64,000 nt of DNA, taken from CAZFDT01 sp964518335. GTDB taxonomy: Bacteria > Planctomycetota > Phycisphaerae > Phycisphaerales > Phycisphaeraceae. The notes under the pieces were generated by a model. The model was not told where the DNA came from, made no database searches, and was given only the letters and a program-made list of their open reading frames with translations. The translations under genes and the position numbers were made by a program. Positions 10,241 through 18,879 of the stretch are shown here, in pieces; position 1 is the first letter of the stretch, and each line of letters begins with the position of its first letter. Location: assembly GCA_964518335.1 (NCBI GenBank), contig CAZFDT010000004.1, forward strand, positions 62,001 to 126,000, in the 5' to 3' direction.

Positions 10241-11168
10241 CGCCTTGTCGTCGAGCCCGGCGGCCAGCACGTCATCGAATGCGTCGGCGTTGAGATGGGG
10301 CCGCACCGCTGCAAGGACCGAACCGCGAGGCTCGTCCATCAAGCAGGGATAAAACGTCCCGTCGCCGGCGATGCGGATGCGGTTGCACGCGCCGCAGAAG
10401 TTGCAGCTCATCGGCGTGATGAACCCGATCGTGACGCGTCGACCGTCGTGCAGCGTGGCTTCGTGGCACATCGCCGAGTCCACGCCCTGCGGCAGCTCGC
10501 GCCAGTGCCGAACGATCGACTCCAGGGTCACTCGCATCCGCGACGCAGGCACGTATCGCTCCGCCCAGCGATCGGCCAGGGGGCCCATCGGCATCAGCTC
10601 GATGAACCGAATGGCCACCCCGCGATTCGCCGCGTAATCCACCAGCGATGTCATGTCAGGCTCGTTTTCGTCTCGGAGCACAACGGTATTGAGCTTCACT
10701 GGCCCGAGCCCGGCTTCAAGGGCCGCATCAATCCCCGCCAGCACGCGTTCAAGCCCGTCAACACCCGTGACGCGGGCGAACTTGCCGGGATCGAGCGTGT
10801 CGAGGCTCACATTGATGCGGCGTAGGCCGGCTGCGACGAACCGTCGCGCATCGCGCGCCAGCGTCAGGCCGTTGGTTGTCATCGCCAGGTCTTCGAGTCC
10901 GGCAATACCGGCCAATCGGCCGATGATCTCGATCAAGTCCGGACGAGCGGTGGGGTCGCCCCCGGTCAGCCGTACTTTGCGCAGGCCGTGACGACGAACC
11001 ATGTGTCGCACCATCGCCTCGATTTCAGCGGCGTCCAGAAGCGGTCGCCCCTCGACGTGACCTTCCACAATCTGCGGCCGGCAATACACGCACCGCATCT
11101 GACACGCCGGGGTCAGCGACAGTCGCAGGTATCCAATCGCTCGGCCGTGTCGATCTTGCATGGGCGGG

Positions 11169-13529
11169 TCATCCGATCGTCACCATTGTACGCGATGTGG
11201 TCGCTATCGCCGCCTCTCGTGACGCTTCCATTGCCAGCAGCACCTGCTCGCCCGTCGCCGGAAGGCGCAGGCGGCGATGCACCTCGCCCGGCATGTGCGA
11301 CAGCGCATCCTTCACCGCCAACCACACGCTCAGGCCCAGCAGCAACGGCGGCTCGCCCACCGCTTTGCTCCGGTACAGGCTCACTTCGTTGTGCGGATTG
11401 TCGAGAAATCGCACGTTGAAAACTGGTGGCACGTCGCTGATGTTGGGGATCTTGTACGTCGTGGGCGAGTGCGATAAGAGCTGGCCTTTGGAACCGTACA
11501 TCAGCTCCTCGGTCGTGACCCAGCCCATGCCCTGGATGAATCCGCCGACGATCTGACCGCGATCGATGCCGGGGTTGATCGACTTGCCCACATCCATGAT
11601 GAGGTCCACTCGCACGACGGCGAACTCGCCGGTGAAGCGGTCGATGAGAACCTCGCTGGCGGCGGCGCCGTTGGTGAAGTAGAGGAAAGGCGTGCCTTTG
11701 CCGGTGTCGCGGTTAAAATCGACGCCGGGCGTGGCATAGAAACCACGTTCGCCGAGGTTGACGCGCATCTCGTAGGCGTGGGCGACGACATCGGCGAACG
11801 TCAGGGTGCGTGTGGGCGTGCGTGGATCGAAGACGCGGCCCTCGTCGAATTGGATGCCATGCGGTAGAGGCGCCTCGCCGTGGTCAGAGCGGGCAAGCAT
11901 CTGCGCCGCCACCTCGGCCAGGCGTGCCCGCAGGCGGCGGCAGGCATCGGCGGCCGCGGCGCCGTTCAGGTCCGTACCGCTGGACGCCGCCGTCGGCGAC
12001 GTGTTGTGGTTCTTGTCCGTGCTCGTCGGCGCCATGGCCACGCTGTCGAACGCGATGCCCAGTTCGTCGGCGACGATCTGCCTTACGCGCGTGTAAACGC
12101 CCTGGCCCATCTCCGTCGCGCCCGTGCTCACCAGCACCGACCCGTCGTGGTAGATGTTCACCAGTGCGTTGGCCTGGTTCATGGTGCGGCGGGTGAAGGA
12201 GATGCCGAATTTCACCGGGGACAGAGCCAGGCCTTTAAGGTGCGTGGGCGAGCGATCGTTGAAGTGAGCGATTGCGGCGCGCCGGACGTCGTAGTCGCAC
12301 TCGGTGCGAAGGCTGTCGAAGAGTTCGGGCAGCGTGTTGTTGCGCACGACTTGGCCGTACGGCGTGACATTGCGACCTTCGGTATCGTCGACTCCGTAAC
12401 AGTTGACCTGCCGCACATCCAACGCGTCGCGGCCCAAAGCGACGGCGATCTCCTGGATGATGTTCTCGGTGCTGATGACGCCCTGGGGGCCGCCAAAGCC
12501 ACGGAACGCGGTATTGCTGGGCAGGTTCGTGCGACAGACACGGGCGACGATTCGCACGTTCGGCAGGAAATAGGCGTTGTCGGTGTGCAGCATCGCCCGC
12601 TCGAGGACGGCGAAAGACAGATCGGTTGAGCATCCACCATTGGCGAAGAGCTGCACGTCAAGGGCGACGATACGGCCATCGCGCGCAAAACCGACCTTGT
12701 AGATCGATTTAAACGGGTGGCGCTTGCCGGTGAAACTCATGTCGTCGTCGCGCTGATACACGAAGCGCACGGGCCGACCGGTGTGCGCAGCCAGCATCGC
12801 GGCCATCATCGCCGGCTGGGCGGCTTGCGTCTCTTTGCCCCCGAACCCGCCGCCCATCCGTCGGCAGATTGTCACCACCCGGTTGAACGCCACACCCAGC
12901 GTTTCGGCGACCATCCGCTGCACCTCCGTCGGGTGCTGCGTCGAGGAGTGGATCGTCATCGTGCCCTGTTCGCCCGGCACCGCGATCGCCGCCTGCGACT
13001 CCAGGTAGAAGTGCTCCTGCCCACCGATATCCAGCACGCCTTCGAGCACGTGATCGGCCGCGGCAAAGCCTGCGGCCAAGTCGCCACGCTCCATGAGTCG
13101 CGGCTGGCCCAGGTACGACGCGGCGGCCATCGCCTCGTCGATGGTGAATATCGCTGGCAATTCCTCCATGTCCACCGCCACCGCGGCGCGAGCCGCGTGC
13201 AGCACGTCGCGCGAAGTGGCGGCAATGACGGCCAATGGCTGGCCCAGGAACACCGCCTCTTCTTCCACCAGCAGGTCTTCATCAATGACCACGGGCCCGA
13301 AGCGATTATGGCCGGGCACGTCGCGGCGCGTCATCACGGCGGCGACGCCTGGGAGCTTCACTGCAGCCGATACGTCGATGCTACGCAGGCGGGCGTGGGC
13401 CACGGGGCTGGGGACGATGCCCGCCAGTAGCTCACCGTGGAGCGGGGCGATGTCGTCGATAAACTGCGACTCGCCCGTGACGTGCGTGCGTGCGGACTCG
13501 TGTGGGATGTCCCTGCCGACGGCGGTCAT
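11169..13529 (-). CDS. xdhB: Xanthine dehydrogenase, molybdenum-binding subunit
   Basis: A 786-residue large subunit of the xanthine oxidase family that oxidises hypoxanthine and xanthine to urate. Motifs are DIAPLHGELLAGIVPSPVAHARL at the N-terminus (hammerhead domain), GGFGGKETQAAQPA (about 240), NTAFRGFGGPQG (about 345), the Moco-binding middle and EMGQGVYTRVRQIVADELG. Near the end KAVGEPPLLLGLSVWLAVKDAL carries the catalytic Glu of the VGEPPL motif. It lies three bases after xdhA and just before moaA. A ribosome binding site (AGGGA) precedes ATG 13529. The purine operon context makes xanthine, rather than another aldehyde or heterocycle, the likely substrate. Confidence 0.95.
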   Translation of the reverse strand: MTAVGRDIPHESARTHVTGESQFIDDIAPLHGELLAGIVPSPVAHARLRSIDVSAAVKLPGVAAVMTRRDVPGHNRFGPVVIDEDLLVEEEAVFLGQPLAVIAATSRDVLHAARAAVAVDMEELPAIFTIDEAMAAASYLGQPRLMERGDLAAGFAAADHVLEGVLDIGGQEHFYLESQAAIAVPGEQGTMTIHSSTQHPTEVQRMVAETLGVAFNRVVTICRRMGGGFGGKETQAAQPAMMAAMLAAHTGRPVRFVYQRDDDMSFTGKRHPFKSIYKVGFARDGRIVALDVQLFANGGCSTDLSFAVLERAMLHTDNAYFLPNVRIVARVCRTNLPSNTAFRGFGGPQGVISTENIIQEIAVALGRDALDVRQVNCYGVDDTEGRNVTPYGQVVRNNTLPELFDSLRTECDYDVRRAAIAHFNDRSPTHLKGLALSPVKFGISFTRRTMNQANALVNIYHDGSVLVSTGATEMGQGVYTRVRQIVADELGIAFDSVAMAPTSTDKNHNTSPTAASSGTDLNGAAAADACRRLRARLAEVAAQMLARSDHGEAPLPHGIQFDEGRVFDPRTPTRTLTFADVVAHAYEMRVNLGERGFYATPGVDFNRDTGKGTPFLYFTNGAAASEVLIDRFTGEFAVVRVDLIMDVGKSINPGIDRGQIVGGFIQGMGWVTTEELMYGSKGQLLSHSPTTYKIPNISDVPPVFNVRFLDNPHNEVSLYRSKAVGEPPLLLGLSVWLAVKDALSHMPGEVHRRLRLPATGEQVLLAMEASREAAIATTSRTMVTIG

Positions 13530-13532
13530 GGT

Positions 13533-15050
13533 TTATCCCTGCCTTTCGGGGTGGTGGACGAGGGCGGGTTGTTTCGCCCCGGCGGGAGCAGGTGGCGCGG
13601 CACCACCCCCGTGCCCGTTGTCGCCGCCTTCGCCGGCCATCGTCTCGTGCCAGAAACGGATGAGAATATTGCCTGCCAACGCACGGCGGTAAGCGTCGCT
13701 GCCGCGCACGTCGCTGATGGGCGTCACCTCCTGGCGGGCAATCGCCGCGGCACGCTCGAACAGGCCCAGTGCAACATGCTTGCCGCGCAACGTTTCCTCC
13801 GTCCGGGTCATGCGCATCACCCTAGGCCCAACGCCGCCGTAGGCGATTCGCAAGTCATCGATGACCGCGCCGCGCCGTCGCAGCCAAATGGCCGCGCCGA
13901 AGCCGGCAATGTCCAGGTCCTTGCGTCGCGACACCTTGTAGAGCTTGAACGTGGTGTCCGGCGTGGGGATCGGTACACGAATCGTTGTGACGATCTCATC
14001 GGGGGCCAGCACGGTTTGACGATAGCCAGTGTAGAACTCGTCGATAGGCACGCTTCGGCCGCCACCCGCGCTGGCCAGTCCGATGGTCGCACCCAACACA
14101 GTCAGGGCCGGAATGGTGTCGCCGATGGGCGAGCCGGTGACGAGGTTGCCTGCCAATGTGCCTGCGTTCTTGATCAGTGGCGAACCGAACCACGCCATGA
14201 AACGGCCTAACTCGGGGATGTGCGCCAGCGCCGCCTGCTCGAACTCCGTGAGTGTGGCCGCGGCGCCGACGACGACCGCCCCACCCTCAACATGCACGCC
14301 GCGCAGCTCGGCCAGGCCCGCCAGGCTCATCGCTGTGTCGATCGTACGGATCCGCTTGTTCTGCAGCACGCCCAGATCGGTGGCCCCGGCGACCAGTGTT
14401 GTTCCAGGGTGATCGTGGCGGAAACGCACCGCTTGCTCCACGGTGACGGGCTTGTAGAACCAGCGCGGCGGAGCATCAATGCGCACGTCGTCGTCGGCTG
14501 CAGCCGAAAGCTGCGCCGCCATCGTGGCAGGGGGGTACAACTCGTCGAGCGACGCCAAGGTCCCGCGATCAGTCGTCATCCCCGCGCGGAGGATCGAATC
14601 GTACCCCGTGCAGCGGCAGAGGTTGCCCACCAGGCCGCGCGTCGCGGTGTGAGCGTCACAAGCCGTCTCCGGGTGGCGCAAGGCGTCATACATCGCCACG
14701 ACGAATCCCGGCGTGCAGAACCCGCACTGTGTGCCCTGGCACTTCACCAGCGCCTGCTGGATCGGATTAAGTTCGCCTTGGCGGCCCAGACCTTCGATGG
14801 TGACGATGTGCGTTGCGTCCAACTGCAGCATCATCTGAATGCAGGACGTGACGGCAGCGTATCGCATGGCGCCCTCGACCACGCGACCCACCAGGGCGCT
14901 GCACGAGCCGCAGTCGCCCTCAGCGCACACGACCTTGGTTCCGATCAGCCGTTCCCTGAGCCGCAGGTAGTCTGACAGTGACAGGAACGCATCGTCGCCG
15001 CTGACGCGCACTGCCCGACCATTGATGTAGAGCAGCAGGTGGTCACGCAT
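13533..15050 (-). CDS. xdhA: Xanthine dehydrogenase, 2Fe-2S and FAD subunit
   Basis: A 505-residue electron-transfer subunit. The ferredoxin-like domain has CAEGDCGSCSALVG (about residues 42-55) and a following Cys. The second 2Fe-2S domain has CQGTQCGFCTPGFV (about 105) and GNLCRCTGYDSI (about 145). From about residue 185 is the FAD domain: FYKPVTVEQAVRFRHDHPGTTLVAGATDLGV, then AGTLAGNLVTGSPIGDTIPALTVLGA. This is the common bacterial XdhA arrangement that partners a separate Moco subunit. The ATG at 15050 overlaps the guaD stop by eight bases (ATGCGTGA); GTG 15056 is an alternative start. Confidence 0.94.
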   Translation of the reverse strand: MRDHLLLYINGRAVRVSGDDAFLSLSDYLRLRERLIGTKVVCAEGDCGSCSALVGRVVEGAMRYAAVTSCIQMMLQLDATHIVTIEGLGRQGELNPIQQALVKCQGTQCGFCTPGFVVAMYDALRHPETACDAHTATRGLVGNLCRCTGYDSILRAGMTTDRGTLASLDELYPPATMAAQLSAAADDDVRIDAPPRWFYKPVTVEQAVRFRHDHPGTTLVAGATDLGVLQNKRIRTIDTAMSLAGLAELRGVHVEGGAVVVGAAATLTEFEQAALAHIPELGRFMAWFGSPLIKNAGTLAGNLVTGSPIGDTIPALTVLGATIGLASAGGGRSVPIDEFYTGYRQTVLAPDEIVTTIRVPIPTPDTTFKLYKVSRRKDLDIAGFGAAIWLRRRGAVIDDLRIAYGGVGPRVMRMTRTEETLRGKHVALGLFERAAAIARQEVTPISDVRGSDAYRRALAGNILIRFWHETMAGEGGDNGHGGGAAPPAPAGAKQPALVHHPERQG

Positions 15051-16314
15051 CGGCACGGTCCCGTTCGTAGATGACCCGTCCCGCCAGTGTCACCCGCGTC
15101 ACGACCGCGGGCGGGCGGTTGAGATCGGCGGGAATCAGGCTGCGGATCACGTCGTCGCTCGTCGCGGTCGGTGCGGGCGGGGGCACGGCCACCTCGATGA
15201 ACGACATCGGTCGACCGGGTTCTAGCCGACCTGTCTCAAGGCCCAGCATCTCCGCCGGCGCCCGCGTGGCCCGATACAGCGCTGCAGCGGGCGTGGCATG
15301 TGTCGAGCGGCCGGATTGCACCTGCAGGAACCGCCCCATCTCCGCCAGCATCGACACCGTCGGCGACGCGCCCACGTCGGTCGCCAGCGCCCACGGAATG
15401 CCATACGTCTCTACTTGTTCCAATTGCATGCGTCCCGATCCCAGGTGCGTGTTCGAGGTGGGGCAGTGCGCGATGACCGAGCCGGTGTCGCGCAGGATTC
15501 GCCATTCATCACTGTTCATGTGAATGCAGTGTGCGATGATGCACTGATGGTCCAACAGGCCGTCCTGATGATAGACGCCGGCGTAGCTGGAGGCGTCGGG
15601 GTAGAGCGACTTTTCAACGAATGATTTTTCCTGTGTTTGCTCGTTGAGATGGGTCTGAGTGCGCAGCCCGAGCCGCGCCGCCAAGGCGACGCCGCGCCGG
15701 CGCAGTGGGGAATCGACGGCAACGGCAAAGCGGTCGGCCATGATCAGCCGGCGGCCGAACCGCGAGGCCAGACGGGCCACGTCCTCCTCCAGCGTCCCCT
15801 CTCGGGTCCGCAGATTCTGCGGACAGTTCTGATTCATCAGCACGAGCCCGGCGCTCCACGTGTCCGGCAGAATCGACAGGGTGGTCTCGACCGCCACTGG
15901 CGAGGGCGTCACGTACGCGGCTCCGCCGACCACGCCGTGAGCCAGCGTGTCGGCGAGGAAGTCGCTCGCCACGCGCTGGGCGATGTCGCGGTCATCACAG
16001 CGAGCCTCGGCGGGAAACACGTTTCGCTGCAGGCCAGCCAGCAGCTTTCCACCGGGGGCATCGTCGGGCACGCCCTCCGTAAAGCGGCCGCGGATCGGGT
16101 GTTGCGGCACGTGGATGTGGATGTCGATCAGGGGGGGCAGCATCACGCCGTCACTGTGCCGCCAGGGGTGCTCACCCGGATCGTACTCGCGCCAGTCACC
16201 GGCCCACTGCAGCACGCCACGAGTATCGGCGGCAAGCACGCCATCGGCGCAATATGACACCGTGCCGTCGGCGCGGGGGATCAGCAGCGGGCCTCGCACG
16301 ATCTGCTCAGGCAC
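15043..16314 (-). CDS. guaD: Guanine deaminase (amidohydrolase superfamily)
   Basis: A 423-residue metal-dependent hydrolase. LIDIHIHVPQHPIRGRF near residue 75 is the HxH metal site in the guanine-deaminase-like version. QTHLNEQ (about 235), CIIAHCIHMNSDEW (about 275) and SVIAHCPTSNTHLGSG (about 300) give the remaining His ligands and the substrate loop. ALATDVGASPTVSML supplies the metal Asp. It converts guanine to xanthine, feeding xanthine dehydrogenase encoded next. The start is GTG 16314, overlapping the allB stop by eight bases (GTGCCTGA); a longer upstream reading is Cys/Ser-rich and not credible. Confusion with 8-oxoguanine deaminase is possible, but the context favours guanine. Confidence 0.88.
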   Translation of the reverse strand: MPEQIVRGPLLIPRADGTVSYCADGVLAADTRGVLQWAGDWREYDPGEHPWRHSDGVMLPPLIDIHIHVPQHPIRGRFTEGVPDDAPGGKLLAGLQRNVFPAEARCDDRDIAQRVASDFLADTLAHGVVGGAAYVTPSPVAVETTLSILPDTWSAGLVLMNQNCPQNLRTREGTLEEDVARLASRFGRRLIMADRFAVAVDSPLRRRGVALAARLGLRTQTHLNEQTQEKSFVEKSLYPDASSYAGVYHQDGLLDHQCIIAHCIHMNSDEWRILRDTGSVIAHCPTSNTHLGSGRMQLEQVETYGIPWALATDVGASPTVSMLAEMGRFLQVQSGRSTHATPAAALYRATRAPAEMLGLETGRLEPGRPMSFIEVAVPPPAPTATSDDVIRSLIPADLNRPPAVVTRVTLAGRVIYERDRADA

Positions 16315-17653
16315 GGTGCGCCTCCCTGCCGACCGGGGTGATGAGGCGCCCGCGCACGGTGTTGTTGACCCGCCCGTTGTCGTACACCATCTGCCCGCGC
16401 AGGAATGTTCGCCGCACGGCACCACGGAACGTGCGGCCGATATAGGGGCTGAGCTTATGGCGGTCGTGGAGCATGTCGCGGGTCAGGGTGAATTCGGTCC
16501 GAGTATCCACCAGCGCCAGGTCAGCGTCGAAGCCGACGGCGATGCGCCCTTTGGAGACGATGCCGAAGCGGTCGGCCACATGGGCTGCAGTGAGCTGGGC
16601 AATCTGCGGCAGCGACAGCGGGGGGAGCCTGCTCAGCAGCACCGCGAGGGTCGATTGCACGCCGGCAATGCCGCCCCAGACGGCGAAAAAGTCGTCGCCC
16701 ATTTTCAGCGACGCCGGAGCCGGCGAATGGTCCGACGCGACGAAGTCGATGCTGCCGGCCATGACCTGCCGCCACAGTGCCTCGACCGCGTCGGCGTCGC
16801 GCAGCGGTGGGGCGCACTTGGCCACGGCCCCAAGGCGTCCGACGTCATCAGCCGTGAAAGTCAGGTAGTGCGGACATGTCTCGACCGTCACGCGCTCGTG
16901 GCCTGCGACCGCCGCACATCCCGCTGCTGTGCTGCAGTGGACGATGTGCAATGAGCAGCCCGTGTCGGCGGCCAGAGTGATGGCGCGGCGGATGGCCTCG
17001 ACCTCGGCGATTGGTGGTCGCGAGGCGAGGTAATCGCGCACGCCGTGACGTCCAGCCGCACGCGCTGCGGCGGCCAGGCTGGCCGTCAATTCCTCATTTT
17101 CGGCGTGAACCGCCACCGGCAGGCCCAGCCGAGCGGCGATGGCCATGCCTCGGTGCAGCGTCAAGTCGTCGGCACGCTCGAAGTCGTCGATGCCGCTGCC
17201 GCTCATGAACGCCTTGAATCCGATCACCCCACGCTGGGCCAGTTCCTCCATGCAGTCGAGATTGTCTGGAGTCAGGCCGCCCCACAGCGCGAAGTCGGCA
17301 CAACTGGCCGCCTCGGCGGCGCGGCGCTTGGCGTCGAAGCTGGCTCCGTCAAGCGTCGGCGGCGAGGCGTTGAGCGGCATGTCGAAAAAGCACGTGCCAC
17401 CCCCGGCCGCCAGCGCCGCCGATCCGGTGGCAAAGCCCTCCCAGTCGGTGCGCCCGGGTTCGTTGAAATGCACGTGCGCATCGATCACGCCCGGCATCAC
17501 GTGCAACTCCGTCGCGTCGATCTCCAGCTTCGCTCCGCCGGACAGTTCAGGACCGATCGCCACGATTCTGTCCTCAGCGACGGCGACATCGGCCACGCGC
17601 GCGCCATCAGGCGCGACGATCGTCCCGCCGCGGATGAGCAGGTCCCACGCCAT
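16307..17653 (-). CDS. allB: Allantoinase
   Basis: A 448-residue cyclic amidohydrolase that opens allantoin to allantoate. It has the DxHVHFNEPGRTDWEGF metal motif (about residue 57), GVIGFKAFMSGSGID with the carboxylated Lys (about 150), VAVHAENEE (about 185), HIVHCSTAAG (about 235), VETCPHYL and DFVASDHSPAP with the last metal Asp (about 315). Length and motifs match the allantoinase branch rather than dihydroorotase or hydantoinase. It sits between hiuH (three bases upstream) and guaD (eight-base overlap). Confidence 0.95.
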   Translation of the reverse strand: MAWDLLIRGGTIVAPDGARVADVAVAEDRIVAIGPELSGGAKLEIDATELHVMPGVIDAHVHFNEPGRTDWEGFATGSAALAAGGGTCFFDMPLNASPPTLDGASFDAKRRAAEAASCADFALWGGLTPDNLDCMEELAQRGVIGFKAFMSGSGIDDFERADDLTLHRGMAIAARLGLPVAVHAENEELTASLAAAARAAGRHGVRDYLASRPPIAEVEAIRRAITLAADTGCSLHIVHCSTAAGCAAVAGHERVTVETCPHYLTFTADDVGRLGAVAKCAPPLRDADAVEALWRQVMAGSIDFVASDHSPAPASLKMGDDFFAVWGGIAGVQSTLAVLLSRLPPLSLPQIAQLTAAHVADRFGIVSKGRIAVGFDADLALVDTRTEFTLTRDMLHDRHKLSPYIGRTFRGAVRRTFLRGQMVYDNGRVNNTVRGRLITPVGREAHRA

Positions 17654-17656
17654 GTG

Positions 17657-18022
17657 CTAGCTGCCTCGATAGGTGCTGTACGCCCAGGGCGACACGAGCA
17701 GCGGCACGTGGTAGTGCGCCGCCGGATCATCGATGGTGAACACCACGGGCACGACGTCAAGGAAGCGCCGCGCATCGGCGCCGATAGCGCCACCCGTCGC
17801 GGCAAAGTAGTCGCCGACGTGGAACTGCAGGCAATACTCGCCGACCGTCATCGCATCGCCTTCGAGCAGCGGTGCCGAAGCGCGACCGTCCGCATTGGTG
17901 ACGATGTCGGCTAGCGTGACGGCGTTGCCCCCGCGCACCAGCCGCTGCAGTTCCACTCGCATCGAGGCGGCGGGCCGACCGCGGGCGGTGTCCAGCACGT
18001 GTGTGGTGAGTCTGCCCGTCAT
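17657..18022 (-). CDS. hiuH: 5-Hydroxyisourate hydrolase (transthyretin-like)
   Basis: A 121-residue protein that hydrolyses 5-hydroxyisourate, the uricase product, to OHCU. It shows the family features LTTHVLDTARGRPAASMRVEL at the N-terminus (catalytic His), a central Arg region, and the C-terminal HYHVPLLVSPWAYSTYRGS, where YRGS is the HIU-hydrolase hallmark that separates it from vertebrate transthyretin. The ATG at 18022 overlaps the uricase stop (ATGA). There is no signal peptide, so it is cytoplasmic. Confidence 0.96.
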   Translation of the reverse strand: MTGRLTTHVLDTARGRPAASMRVELQRLVRGGNAVTLADIVTNADGRASAPLLEGDAMTVGEYCLQFHVGDYFAATGGAIGADARRFLDVVPVVFTIDDPAAHYHVPLLVSPWAYSTYRGS

Positions 18023-18876
18023 GAGGATGCTCGCTCCACGACGCCCGTAATCAGGCCGTAGGGTTCGTCGGTCGTGACGAAGATGTCGTTGTCGTTTTTG
18101 AGGCCCAGGGGTTCGAGGTTGAATGGAATGCGGTGCTTGTTGGGCATCGCCAGACGAATGCGGTTGATGACGGCGCATGCCGCCAGGCCCGCCTCGCCCA
18201 TCGCCAGGAGCGTCTGCTGCACGGCCAGGCTGTGGTGTGTGGCGAAGGTCTCGATCATCGCATGGCGGATGGCGGCGTGATCGGCGTTGAAGTCGCGCCG
18301 AGTCGAGCTTTCGTAAGCCCATTCTGCTTCCACACTCGTGGCGAAGATGCGGTCTCGGGTGTCCCTGAGCGTGCGGTAGCGGTCGGTCACGAAATCACGA
18401 AACTCCGACCCGGTGGTTTTGAGTACGAGCAGGTCGCGTACGCCCGCCCATCGCTGCAGGGGCCTGCTCCGCTCCAGCCTTACCCGACTGGTTCGCAGCT
18501 CGGCGCCGCCGGAGACGAAGGCGTATGCATGCGGTTTGCCAGCCACCTTGATACGCTTCCACGCGGCCTGCTCGATGGCGATCGTCGCGGCCGCGACTTG
18601 AGCGTAGGTGCTCACAAAGTGCGTCGCCAGCTCCGCCGCGAATTCATCGCCGGAAGCGAACGACCGCTCCTTGGCCAGCACATAGACCGTATTTTTCATC
18701 GAGTCGGTGGCCACCACCTTGGTGTTGCTTCCAGTGGTGTACGAGTCGGCGAAGTCACCTTCGAGCACGATATCGACGGACAGTTCAAGAAACTCGTGCT
18801 GCTGTGGGCCGCGGAGCACCTTGGTGAGGCGGACGCGCGATTTGCCGTACGAATGGTGCGTAAGCGTGGCGGGCAT
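18019..18876 (-). CDS. Uricase (urate oxidase, T-fold, cofactor-free)
   Basis: A 285-residue uricase converting urate, O2 and water to 5-hydroxyisourate and peroxide. The N-terminus HSYGKSRVRLTKVLR contains the conserved YGK catalytic Lys. VVATDSMKNTVYVLAKE supplies the Thr-Asp pair, FRDFVTDRYRTLRDTRDRIFATSVEAEW gives the signature around residue 175, and NKHRIPFNLEPLG near the C-terminus holds the conserved NKH. Length matches single-domain uricases. Oxygen use here implies an aerobic or microaerobic host. Spacing is three bases after the AllC-UraD fusion gene. Confidence 0.96.
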   Translation of the reverse strand: MPATLTHHSYGKSRVRLTKVLRGPQQHEFLELSVDIVLEGDFADSYTTGSNTKVVATDSMKNTVYVLAKERSFASGDEFAAELATHFVSTYAQVAAATIAIEQAAWKRIKVAGKPHAYAFVSGGAELRTSRVRLERSRPLQRWAGVRDLLVLKTTGSEFRDFVTDRYRTLRDTRDRIFATSVEAEWAYESSTRRDFNADHAAIRHAMIETFATHHSLAVQQTLLAMGEAGLAACAVINRIRLAMPNKHRIPFNLEPLGLKNDNDIFVTTDEPYGLITGVVERASS

Positions 18877-18879
18877 CGG